Origin: Imbricaverruca yamaguchii
Taxonomy: Eukaryota > Arthropoda > Thecostraca > Neoverrucidae
DNA length: 64,000 bases
NCBI GenBank assembly: GCA_034440575.1
Contig: JAOTOL010001647.1
Location: 2,942,501 to 3,006,500 of the forward strand
Reading direction: 5' to 3'
The notes under the pieces were generated by a model. That model ran no database searches. It saw only the letters and a program-made list of their open reading frames with translations, and was not told the origin of the DNA. Positions 55,603-64,000 of the stretch are shown piece by piece. The first letter of the stretch is position 1; each line of letters begins with the position of its first letter. The translations under genes and the position numbers were made by a program.

Positions 55603-56275
55603 ATTCCACAGTAACTCAACCGATAATTTTCCAATTTGCTGTCCGACCATTTTGGACTTTCTTGAAAAGTTGTGTACCGGGGGTTTCAATGGCGAACAAT
55701 TAATTTATGGTGAACAAAAAATTCCCCCAAAAATATGTCCCAAAATAGTCTTTGCAAATTTCCCAAGGTCAGTGAGGAGGCCTAACTTTGGCGACCCATA
55801 ACTGCAAGACTAAGATAGCTATTTCATTTAACTTTTTTGTTGTTGAATTGGGATGAATCAAGGAACAAGTTGGCTATCTCGGATTTTCAATTTTCAATTT
55901 ATTACGTCACGTGACTCCGTGAGGCTTTTGAGGCTCGCAATGTTGACACAGCACGCTGTTTGGGGCCCCTGCCCGCCGATAACTTCGCATCTAGTTGGCA
56001 TACGGTGTCGAAATGGTCCAGAGTGGCCCCTGGTGACGAAACCTGTCAGTTGGTTTCTGCTACACTGACATCAGGTCACAAGGTCACATGACATTGGGCG
56101 TTCAAGGTCATTTCAGGTCACGGACACGTTTATGGCTACAACTTTGCCCCTAATGAGCAAAAGAGCTGAACTCAACACAATTGTGTTCGTCACGTCGAGA
56201 CCGTTACAGTGATACATGACATGACCCCGATAGGTCAAGGTGAGTCACGTGAATTGGCCAGGTTACCGATTTGAT
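55603..56275 (+). repeat. Left terminal inverted repeat of the transposon
   Basis: Pairs with 57541-58337. Key words in order: GTAACTCAACCG, TTTCTTGAAAAGTT, CCCAAGGTCAGTGAGGAGGC, GGATGAATCAAGGAA, GAACTC..ATTGTGTTCGTCAC. Confidence 0.88.
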
Positions 56276-56811
56276 CCAACGGGGCCAGGGCATACCTACG
56301 TTGTCATCTTTGTCCATGGCTTGTTCAAGATTCTGTTGTAGTATGGCGGTGTAATGTCTATGGTGCTGTTGGATGAATCTTCCAATGAGATAAAGTTGTC
56401 GCATTAATGGTGGTTACCCCTACGCCCCACAGGGACAAGAACAAATGAGTATTATTTCATGTCATGGGGCATGGCACGACATGTACAGCGCGACGCGACG
56501 GTATTGATGTCAGTCCAATGTCAATAACACTGCGGAGTGCGCCGTCGCGGAAGGGGAGCGCTCTGGTCTTCCCCCTCCATAGGCCGGCGTCTACATTCGA
56601 CAAGCATGGGGTCTGGCCAGTGACCAATAGCATGTGCTGCAGACGCTGGAGACGCAAACAACGGTTTTTTTACAGAGGCATCGCACCACCAACGGTCACT
56701 TGTCAGTGGGGAGAGCAGTGACGCAGTGTGAGGATCGTCAGCTGACTTGTCGACAGTGTCGATAGACGTCCTTTGTTTCGACAACGGGAATGATGCCTGC
56801 TCCTTTCTGCT

Positions 56812-57343
56812 GTGACCAGTATAAACGGCATAAAAGGAGTGTTAGAGGTTCCAGCAATAAAGGAAGAGGTTCCCGAACTCATAAAAATTCATTACTTCAC
56901 GGGCGGATGCGCTGCGCAATACAAAAACAAGCACAGCTTCGCGAATGCGTGCTATCATGACATCGACTTCCCCGGTGTGACATGTGAGTGGTACTTTTTC
57001 GCCACGTCCCACGGGAAGGGAGCGTGCGATGGTATAGGCGGCACCGTGAAACGCGCCACGTACCTCGAGAGCCTGCGGCGCCCGGTAAAAGATCAAATCG
57101 TCACACCAGAGGACATGTACCGATATCTCGCGGGGCAGCTTGTGACAAAGATCAAGTTTTTTCTATGTCACAAAAGAGGAAGTGCAGAAGGCTGAGCAAG
57201 AGCTGAATGGCCGCTCCACTAAAGCCGTGACGATCAAGGGAACCAGAAAGCACCACAGGTTCTGCCCTGTGAGTCAGAAAATAATGCGGGTCCACGTCCT
57301 CTCAGAAGACAAGACTGACAAGCATGTGAAGGTGTTGAAGTGA
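56812..57343 (+). pseudogene. Transposon-encoded conserved protein fragment (one frame shift)
   Basis: The frame 56812-57195 encodes IHYFTGGCAAQYKNKHSFAN, then WYFFATSHGKGACDGIGG with TVKR, then LRRPVKDQIVTPEDMYRYLA. A one-base shift in the T6 run at about 57158-57163 leads into a second frame (KFFYVTKEEVQKAEQEL ... HRFCPVS) that ends at a stop at 57341-57343. The SHGKG.CDG.GG.VKR core is familiar to me from many uncharacterised proteins of cnidarians, aphids and other invertebrates that look transposon-derived. Those often have an Asp where this copy has FTGG, so a catalytic residue may be lost; that is from memory and inference. The N-terminal part is missing: frames left of 56812 are closed. 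It lies centrally between the inverted arms, so it is probably a remnant of the element's transposase. Confidence 0.65.
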
Positions 57344-57540
57344 TATGTTGGTGCGCTGGTGTCGTATTCTATCGATAGGAATATGTCAATAGGCACCTGC
57401 CATTTTACGTATAATCATGTAATCAGTACAAGAACACAAGGTCGTCAAACATGTCAAAGTATTGAGGTGATATGTTGGTGCGCTGGTGTCGTGTTATTCT
57501 ATCGATAGGTATATGTATATGTCAATAGGCACCTGTAATT

Positions 57541-58337
57541 GTATCGGTGACCTGACCTCAGGTCACGTGACCTAACTTGACCCATCTGGGTCATGCCACG
57601 TATCACTGTAAACGTCTGGATGTGACGAACACAATATCATCGAGTTCAGCTATTTAGCTCATTTAGGGATACAGTTTTAGCCAGAAATACATTCGTGACT
57701 GCAGATCTAATGACCTTGGACACCTAACGTCAGTGTCATCTTATGACCTGATGGCAGTATAACAGGCACCAACCGACAGGTTTCTTCGTCGGGAGCCACT
57801 CTGGGCCATTTCGAAACCGTACGCCAAATAGATGCGAAGTTATCGACGGACAGGGGGCCCAACCAGCGTGTTGTGTCAGCATTGCGATGCCCAAAAGTAC
57901 TTTTTACAGGTCCAACCCCACGTTTTTTAATTTATATATTTGAAATGGCCTGAATGGGGCTCAAATCTTCCTCAGACGAAAGTTATAATTTCAGCAGCCA
58001 AAAGGTCAAGGTCGCGCCGCAAAAGGTAGGTCACGAGGTCACGTGACCTCATAAACTGAAAATCGAAAATCCGAGGTAGCCAACTCATTCCTTGATTCAT
58101 CCCAATTCAACCTAAAACAAAGTTCAATGAAATAGCTCTCTTAGCCTCAGAGTTATGGGTCGTCAAAGTTAGGCCTCCTCACTGACCTTGGGAAATTTGC
58201 CATGACTGTATCTTGGGAAATATTTTTGGGGGGGAATTTTTTTCATCATAAATTATTTGTTTGCCCTTGAAAGCCCCGGTACATAACTTTTCAAGAAAAT
58301 AAAAAAGTCGGACGGCGCCCACCGGTTGAGTTACCAT
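57541..58337 (-). repeat. Right terminal inverted repeat of the transposon
   Basis: Inverse complement of 55603-56275, plus an extra segment at about 57885-58040 (GTACTTTTTACAGGTCC ... AAGGTCGCGCCGC) that the left arm lacks. Confidence 0.88.
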
Positions 58338-58475
58338 GGGATGCCTCATTACTAGTCAAGATATGCTACATCAACCTGATTTCCTTGATAAAATTGTTAT
58401 GTAGCGAAGTTCAAAAGTCCAAGACATTTGTGAGAGACGATCGCCCTTTTCTAAACCCATGTTGAGTATCTTGAA

Positions 58476-58478
<3 letters not shown>
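58338..58478 (-). mobile_element. CR1/L2-like LINE, 5' piece separated by the transposon
   Basis: The minus strand encodes LQDTQHGFRKGRSSLTNVLDF, then, after a stop/shift, NQVDVAYLD. This is the RT block immediately upstream of the NAFDKVPH block at 55602. It is the same LINE copy, cut off at its 5' side by a (TA)n tract. Confidence 0.85.
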
Positions 58479-58544
<66 letters not shown>

Positions 58545-58550
58545 TAATAA
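58474..58550. repeat. (TA)n microsatellite at the 5' boundary of the LINE
   Basis: TA dinucleotides abut the truncated LINE. Together with 54346-54432 they put (TA)n on both sides of the LINE copy. Confidence 0.95.
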
Positions 58551-58872
58551 TACAAAACAATAATAAACTTCATCTCCCTAAATGATCCTATCAACCGATA
58601 AAATTACGCTTTTCGTGCCTAGGAACAGCGGAGCGCAAGCCAGATGGCCGCCGTGCAGTAAGCGGCCCAGTCCACGGATCATCCCTCCCACTCGGTTAAC
58701 CAGACGTCGCTCAGACGATGTCGTGTCAAACGGACGGCGGCTCAATGATCCGTGATAAATCCCACACAGGCTCGTGGCTGGATGTCGCGTCAGGAATTTA
58801 ACGGAACCCGAGACATATTAAGTGATCTCCGGGTTCAGTCAGCATTCGGCCTCACAGGCCGAAGCGGCTTAG
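58551..58872. other. Non-coding sequence
   Basis: CpG-rich, no recognisable product. The plus-strand frame that runs into the 14-bp array starts here. Confidence 0.4.
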
Positions 58873-58879
58873 ATGATCG

Positions 58880-59582
58880 ATGCCGGACAGGTGGTGCCGG
58901 ACAGGTGGTGCCGGACAGGTGGTGCCGGACAGGTGGTGCCGGACAGGTGGCGCCGGACAGGTGGTGCCGGACAGGTGGTGCCGGACAGGTGGTGCCGGAC
59001 AGATGGTGCCGGACAGGTGGCGCCAGACATGTGGTGCCGGACAGGTGGTGCCGGACAGGTGGCGCCGGACATGTGGTGCCGGACAGATGGTGCCGGACAG
59101 GTGGTGCCGGACAGGTGGCGCCGGACAGGTGGCGCCTGACAGGTGGCACCGGACAGGTGGCGCCAGACATGTGGTGCCGGACAGGTGGCGCCGGACATGT
59201 GGTGCCGGACAGATGGTGCCGGACAGGTGGTGCCGGACAGGTGGTGCCGGACAGGTGGTGCCGGACATGTGGCGCCGGACAGGTGGTGCCGGACAGATGG
59301 TGCCGGACAGGTGGCGCCAGACATGTGGTGCCGGACAGTGGTGCCGGACAGGTGGTGCCGGACAGGTGGTGCCGGACAGGTGGTGCCGGACAGGTGGCGC
59401 CGGACAGGTGGTGCCGGACAGGTGGTGCCGGACAGGTGGCGCCGGACAGGTGGTGCCGGACAGGTGGCGCCAGACATGTGGTGCCGGACAGGTGGTGCCG
59501 GACAGGTGGCGCCGGACAGGTGGCGCCGGACAGGTGGTGCCGGACAGGTGGTGCCGGACAGATGGTACCGGACAGGTGGCGT
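58880..59582. repeat. Minisatellite, 14-bp unit, about 50 copies
   Basis: GGTGCCGGACAGGT with C/T (GGCGCC), A/G (GCCAGACA) and T/G (ACATGT) variants. One unit near 59337 lacks a G. Neither strand has a stop in any frame of the unit, so open frames of 160-285 codons exist on both strands. They encode only rotating seven-residue-type words and are not called genes. Confidence 0.95.
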
Positions 59583-60282
59583 AGAGCAACACACAGTGGG
59601 GCAACTTAGCGACTTAGTCTTAATTAATCGCTAACTGTCATGCCGTAGGCCGAAGCGCAACCAAGCTTTGCGTATCAATATAGCGGTGAATGTGACACAT
59701 TTTGACACCAGAAAAAGCTTCAGGTCAGATCAGGTCACCGAGTTCTGACGTCCTAAAGAAGGGTCTGTGTGACCGTTTGTGTACCGTAGGTGCTTTAGTG
59801 TTGCAGTCCGCCATGCTGGCGTCAGTTCTCGCTAAAAATTGGCCATGATGGTCAGATACGACTACCAAGAAATAGCTTTTGGGCTTCGGGGCGCACCGAC
59901 CATGCGTTGGTAAGGCAATACGACTACCAGAAGATAGGCATATCATCAAGTCAATGATCAAGGTTACCTCAGGTCACAGGAACTGTATGACCTATGTGAC
60001 CCGATGGATGTAATCTCTGGGGGGGGGGGGGGGCTGTGGAGACATGTCCCTTGTACAAGTTCTGAAAAGTGTCTATTTGTTCCCATCAATTTACTTCGTG
60101 GCCGCTCCCCCAGCCTCAGCTACTAAAATACTTTTGTATAATCACCTCGAAATCTTACTTAATCATTTATAAAGAGAAGATATATACGCAATGGGATCAC
60201 CACAAATACTAGAAGTCGATCAAGCCAATCAATAGGCCTCACTGGCTATCTGTTGTCACAAAATATCCCAGTGGTGATCGGC
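59583..60282. other. Non-coding sequence with one ultrashort element
   Basis: A G14 run lies at 60020-60034. Apart from the insert at 59876-59917, nothing is recognisable. Confidence 0.45.
59856..59937 (-). mobile_element. Ultrashort element, 42 bp, imperfect ~20-bp TSD
   Basis: The insert at 59876-59917 (TTTTGGGCTTCGGGGCGCAC, CGACCATGCGTTGGTAAGG) is flanked by ATACGACTACCAAGAAATAG and ATACGACTACCAGAAGATAG. The first 12 bases are identical and there are a few differences afterwards. Confidence 0.75.
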
Positions 60283-61570
60283 AAGCGCTAGAGTTCAAGG
60301 TCGCAAGATATATCAAGGTCAAACTTCACAGTCAAAGGTTAGCTCGAATTATGAGTTGGCGACATTGAAACGATAACGACCGAAAGCGAAATTCGGTCGC
60401 TATCGGTTCGATTTACATCAAAAGGGCGTCATTCGACTTGGCTTCTCATGCGGCACCCGAAAGTTGAGCAATGAAATAATTTTTTTCAAGATCAAAGGCC
60501 AAGCTGATCCTCCGATTGCCTCGCGTTTTTTTCTTCTTCAGTTTTCGCTCGAACCTAACCAAACCTGGTGTCAGGCGATAGCCCGCGGTGAATACTCAAG
60601 AAACATTTCAGACCCGGACATGTCAAGGCCAAAGGTATGGTCGGGCTTTTCGAAGACCTCTCGTTTCGTCGCTATGGCTTCAATTTGCAGAAAATGGATG
60701 CCATTCGACGTCGCGTGTTGTGCGGTATCAGAAAGTTGACAATTCCATATAAAATAAAAGGTCAAAAGTAAAGTTAATTTATTCGGTCCGCTCGCATGTT
60801 TCTTTCTCCCACAAACCTGCCCACATCCATTATCAAGCGATAGTTCACTGGTTACTGGTTTTACGACACATCGACCGTTGAGTCATGTAGCGTCGCCAAT
60901 CTCTCACGCCGATTGGTCGCGGGCGAAGGGTAGCGACAGGTGAGACTCGAACCCACAACCTTTCGATTGTGAGACGGGCAACCTACCCCTAGGTTACTCG
61001 TCCCCCACCATCAAGCGATAGTCCGTGGTGAATCCTCTAGTAACATTTTGAAACCGTGACATCCTAAGTTCAAACCTGAAGATCAAATGTTAGTGGTGAT
61101 TTTTTTTTACGTTCTCGCAATTCGTCGCTATGGGTTGAATTTGCAGCTAGTAGATGTCATTCAGCGTGGCTTGTTGTGCCGTGTTATGAAGTTAACAATA
61201 TAACTAATTTCAAAGGTCATAAGTCAAGTCGATTCCTTCGGTTGCATTGCATTTTTATTCGCCCTAACCTACCCACATCCAGCATCATCAAGCAATAGCC
61301 CGTGGTAAACCTCGAGTAGCATTTGAAACCGGGGCATGTCAATGTCAAACCTCAAAGTGAAAGGTTAATTTAATTTGTTTCCGAAGTCCTCGCGTTTCGC
61401 CACTTTGGCTTCAATTTTCACAAAGTTGGTGTCATTAGACGTGCCATGAGATACTGTAGCAAACTGTTCAGAAATAAAATTAATTTTAGAGGTCAAAAAT
61501 TGTCCTCGTTTCTTCGATCGCCTCGCGTTTCTTCATTTTCCCCAGTTACCAATTTTTGGTATCAAGCGAT
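60283..61570. repeat. Satellite, ~275-bp unit, about 4 to 5 copies
   Basis: Each unit has CAAGCGATAGCCCGTGGTGAA, a GAAACC..GACATGTCAA segment, TCGCGTTTCGTCGCTATGG with CTTCAATTTGCA, a GTCATTCGACGT segment and CCCACATCCA. Unit starts are near 60283, 60574, 60834 (interrupted by a SINE), 61289 and 61561. The copies are substantially diverged. The array abuts the LINE at 61.57 kb. Confidence 0.8.
60832..61022 (-). mobile_element. tRNA-Val-like SINE with 13-bp TSD (copy 3)
   Basis: The element at 60845-61009 is nearly identical in layout to copy 1: GGGGACGAGTAACCTAGGGG head, GGTTCGAGTC B box, and a body with GCGTGAGAGATTGGCGACGC. Its 3' end reads GACTCAACGGTCGATGTGTC then GTAAAACCAGTAACC. Exact ATCAAGCGATAGT duplications lie at 60832-60844 and 61010-61022. 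It inserted into the 275-bp satellite. Confidence 0.9.
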
Positions 61571-63215
61571 AAATCAAAGGCGGAACAGCTGGCGACACGC
61601 CGACACACGTCGATGACAGACAAGACAGGGAAGACGCTAATGAGACAGCCAAGGACTGACCGGTGTTTTCTTTTTCTAGAAGCTCCCCAAAGAAATCCGT
61701 CATAACCTGCTACGACGGCGCTCTCGTTGCAGGTATGTAATGTACACCAGCACATTGCTGTTCCAGACATATAAAATACCTGTTTGGACATACGTATAAA
61801 ATATAAAAATGCTTTACATACAAAATTGCAATACATTCCAGCCTTTTTCAAGTCGTTCATCTTCCTCTTAATGGTTCAACGGATGTTGTCTGTTTGCAAG
61901 AAAAGCCACACAAATGCGCGCAGGGTTGGTTGGTTATTTGGGCTTAGGGGCGCACTCTCCAAGACATTGTTTGATAGTCTGTAGTTGTTGCCCAGCGAAG
62001 TATTCCAGCTATACAGACATCTTTTAAAAACAAGGGTCGTGATTGGACGGCGATATTCCCTCACGAGGAGCGGCATAAATCGGTGGTATGGGGCTTGGGC
62101 TGCACGTTTCGCAGCAGCATCTGTTGCCTCGTTTCCCACGATGCCGACATGGCTTGGAATCCAGCAGAAGATAACAGATTTACCAGCATGTACCAGTGAT
62201 CCGAGAAGCTGTAAAACGTCCTGTACAATTGAACCAGGTGAATTAAACTGCTTTAGTGCCCAGAGACCGCTGAGGGAATTGGTAAAAATGGCATACGAGT
62301 CTTCCCGTCTTACTTCAATAAAACCAGGGGCTTTGGTGATGGCAACCACCTCTGATGCATACACCGTTGCAAGGGGTGGTAGAGAAAAATATCGACATTG
62401 GACCAATAGCAAATGCACTGCCAAGGTCAGTATCGGACTTTGATCAGCCTGTGCAAATCGGGACGTAACCGTCAAAAGAGGCCATGTGTTCTAGAGCATG
62501 TGACAAACGATCGTGTGGTGTAGCATGTGCCTTCTTCATGACGGAGAGCGACATGTCAACTGTTGGACGGGCCACCTGCCCAGGCGGTGTTTGTGGAAAA
62601 CCGATTCGCGTATTTCCCTGCAGTCGACTATCGCTATCCTCTGAGTGCCCATTCTGACGCAAAAGGGGTGCCCTGCATAATGCGCGTTCGTGAGAATGTC
62701 CCAATCAATCGATGGGAGAATACATAAGCATGCGCGGGGTGACCGGGGAATTGGTGCACTTTACAGGCGTAACACATCCCGAGCTGGGCGCTGTATGACC
62801 GAAGCAGTCGATGCGCCCCTAAGCCCAAATAACCAACCAACACATCCCGAGCATTTCGCGTCGGAGCGAGATGGTGGTTCCCGGGCTTCAGCCAGAAGAC
62901 TCACAAAGGGTGAAGTGCGGAAAAAGCCGGTCACAATTCGGAGCGCCGAGTGGTTTATCACATCCAGTGATCTCTTGCTTGTTGCACAAGCGCTGTCATA
63001 TACAAAACGTACGTAGTCGAGTTTTGAACGGACGAGAGAACGGTATAACAGCATAGTTTTCCTGTCTCTTCCGTAGGACGTGAGTTCAACCATCTTCAGT
63101 AGGTTCAGCGATGTAATCACGTCTCGTGAAGCGTTTTAAAATGCTCCTTGAAACTAAGACGGTCGTCAAAAATAACTGCTAAAAACCTAGTAGCGCTCTG
63201 AAAGGGAATTATCCA
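61571..63215 (-). mobile_element. I/Jockey-like LINE, broken: RT end, RNase H and 3' region
   Basis: On the minus strand, from 63205 downward: FLAVIFDDRLSFKEHFK (end of RT), LYRSLVRSKLDYVRFVYDSA, then an HSALRIVTGFFRTSP.VSL motif, all typical of I/Jockey-type reverse transcriptases. The 54-bp insert follows, then a connecting region with several shifts (62840-62480). An RNase H domain at 62475-61876 has ASEVVAI (conserved Glu), IFTNSLSGLWALK, where the usual catalytic Asp of TDS is Asn, and a perfect IPSHVGIVGNEATDAAAK motif. A probable 3' untranslated region runs to about 61570. Frame shifts and the Asp to Asn change mark it as dead. Inside its last codons (about 61925-61955) is a piece matching the ultrashort elements' tail. 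Confidence 0.88.
62771..62852 (+). mobile_element. Ultrashort tail-only retroposon with 14-bp TSD, inside a LINE
   Basis: The 54-bp insert at 62785-62838 reads TGGGCGCTGTATGACCGAAG, CAGTCGATGCGCCCC and TAAGCCCAAATAACCAACC. Exact AACACATCCCGAGC duplications lie at 62771-62784 and 62839-62852. The insertion interrupts the LINE's coding sequence, so both edges are unambiguous. It is the best-defined copy of the family and sets its polarity: GGGCGC at the 5' end, AACC tail at the 3' end. Confidence 0.95.
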
Positions 63216-63280
63216 ATTAAGCCCCGAAGCCCAATCAATCAGTCAAGCAATCAATAAATCAATCAATCAACAATACATGC
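63216..63280 (+). repeat. Element-tail fragment with (AATC)n
   Basis: AAGCCCCGAAGCCCAATCAATC followed by AAGCAATCAATAAATCAATC looks like the ultrashort family's 3' tail with an expanded tetranucleotide. No 5' part or target duplication was found. Confidence 0.6.
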
Positions 63281-63425
63281 CAACCACATACTATTATGGG
63301 CAGTCTGGGTATAACTCACAGATAGTTACAAAGAAAGAATAGATTTGTGGTCAACAGTGGGAGCAGATGGGCAACAAACATTCCTACACCAACATAATAC
63401 AATACCAATGCCACTACCTGTAGTG
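63281..63425. other. Short non-coding interval
   Basis: Nothing recognised. Confidence 0.4.
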
Positions 63426-63427
63426 TG

Positions 63428-63481
63428 TGTGATTGGGGTTTTAGGGCGCATCGACCATGGGTGATCACTTCGCGCCCATTA
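63428..63481 (-). mobile_element. Ultrashort element without clear TSD
   Basis: TGATTGGGGTTTTAGGGCGC, CATCGACCATGGGTGATCAC and TTCGCGCCCA match the GAATTGATCATT-type subfamily. The flanks show no convincing duplication. Confidence 0.6.
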
Positions 63482-64000
63482 TCACTGTATGCACTGCACA
63501 CACCGTGCTTGCAACATGAGCTAAAACGACTAGTTCATAGAAGTGATAGGAAGGCAATGGTCTAGAGTTAGGTTCATAGTGTATATACATCCATTGTTTA
63601 TTTTTTGTGCGACATGTGCTGTTCGTGGAGATAAGGCAGTGCATGTTTCTTGACGTTAGACAGCCCCGACATCTTTGTTTCAGTAGGAAGTGTGTTATAG
63701 TGGAAGACAGACGAGGAGAGAAATCTCTGCTCGAGAAATATCTACTGCGGCCCGCCTCTCTGCGTATGGCTGGCAGGTGCAGGTGGTAATCTGCACGTGA
63801 ATGACGGTTTTGCCGGGTTTAGAGTTTGCAGTGATTTGGCCGACAACGTGCGTTGGCTCATCCGTCAGAATGATCTTGTGGAGCAAAATAAGGCTGTGAA
63901 AAAGATGCAGACCGGCTGCGGTGAGGAGACCCAACTAGCTACGTGCATCAGAAATATGATCAAATTTCCGTAGACCTGACACAACTCTACTGGGGAAGTT
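63482..64000. other. Non-coding sequence
   Basis: No recognisable frame or repeat up to the window end. Confidence 0.4.

Larger units (their letters stand above)
55603..58337. mobile_element. DNA transposon with ~0.7-kb terminal inverted repeats, inside a LINE
   Basis: Left arm 55603-56275 and right arm 57541-58337 are inverse complements over their lengths. The outer ends read GGCATTCCACAGTAACTCAACCG (left, in order) and the corresponding complement of GGCATCCCATGGTAACTCAACCG (right). Shared inner blocks include CCCAAGGTCAGTGAGGAGGC, CCAACT..CATT flanks and TGTGTTCGTCACGTC/ATC. The right arm carries about 150 bp extra. Between the arms is a conserved protein fragment (56812-57343). The insertion splits a LINE reading frame: YLD and the next residues lie right of it and NAFDKVPH lies left. 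Both junctions show a TAATG-containing word (AGTAATG and GCTAATG), consistent with a target duplication of roughly 6-9 bp. The arms differ by about 15-20 percent by eye, so the copy is old. I cannot name the superfamily. Confidence 0.85.

Noticed and set aside
58752..59634. Overlapping 160-285 aa frames on both strands
   Set aside because: These are by-products of a stop-free 14-bp repeat.

Overview
The window looks like nuclear DNA of an invertebrate animal. There is no dense prokaryotic gene layout. The few convincing coding segments have GT..AG introns, and the rest is retrotransposon debris, one DNA transposon and an unusually large number of minisatellites. Penelope-like, CR1/L2-like and I/Jockey-like elements together, tRNA-derived SINEs and CpG-rich exons would suit an arthropod or another marine invertebrate. 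I cannot place the species.

Host genes. (1) The 3' half of a gene on the minus strand lies at about 33.4-26.2 kb. Its order (glutamine-rich tract, then a SSYSAEAL motif, then an SFNLSSLLPEI motif near the C-terminus) matches vertebrate USF3, the very large bHLH protein once called KIAA2018. Three exons are proposed at 28461-31708, 27098-27908 and 26178-26317, with more exon sequence probable at 32.3-33.4 kb. The bHLH-encoding 5' end is not visible. (2) An isolated 133-bp internal exon of an unrecognised protein sits on the minus strand at 4245-4377. (3) A CpG island with GC boxes, a CACGTG box and a TATA-like box lies at 9.93-10.87 kb. It could serve gene 2 (minus strand) or an unseen plus-strand gene.

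Repeats, left half. There is a 55-bp minisatellite (5.2-5.85 kb), tandem tRNA-half-like repeats (5.0-5.1 kb), and a 12.6-21.3 kb block of two degenerate satellites, one of them present in both orientations. A dispersed repeat occurs as inverted copies at 3.7 and 19.0 kb.

Repeats, right half. The largest array is a 34-bp array of about 85 units (37.2-40.1 kb). Others have units of 40 bp (44.3 kb), 44 bp (46.7 kb), 14 bp (58.9 kb) and about 275 bp (60.3 kb). Mobile elements here are a Penelope-like element with a GIY-YIG domain (49.7-51 kb), a broken LINE (51.8-52.8 kb), and a CR1/L2-like LINE (54.4-58.5 kb) split by a 2.7-kb transposon with long inverted repeats. An I/Jockey-like LINE (61.6-63.2 kb) carries a tiny inserted element.

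The most interesting signal is a family of 42-60 bp insertions scattered over the window, several with 9-17 bp exact target-site duplications. Their sequence resembles the 3' end of a tRNA-Val-like SINE that is present in three full copies, each also with target duplications. They look like independently mobile 'tail-only' retroposons, smaller than ordinary SINEs.
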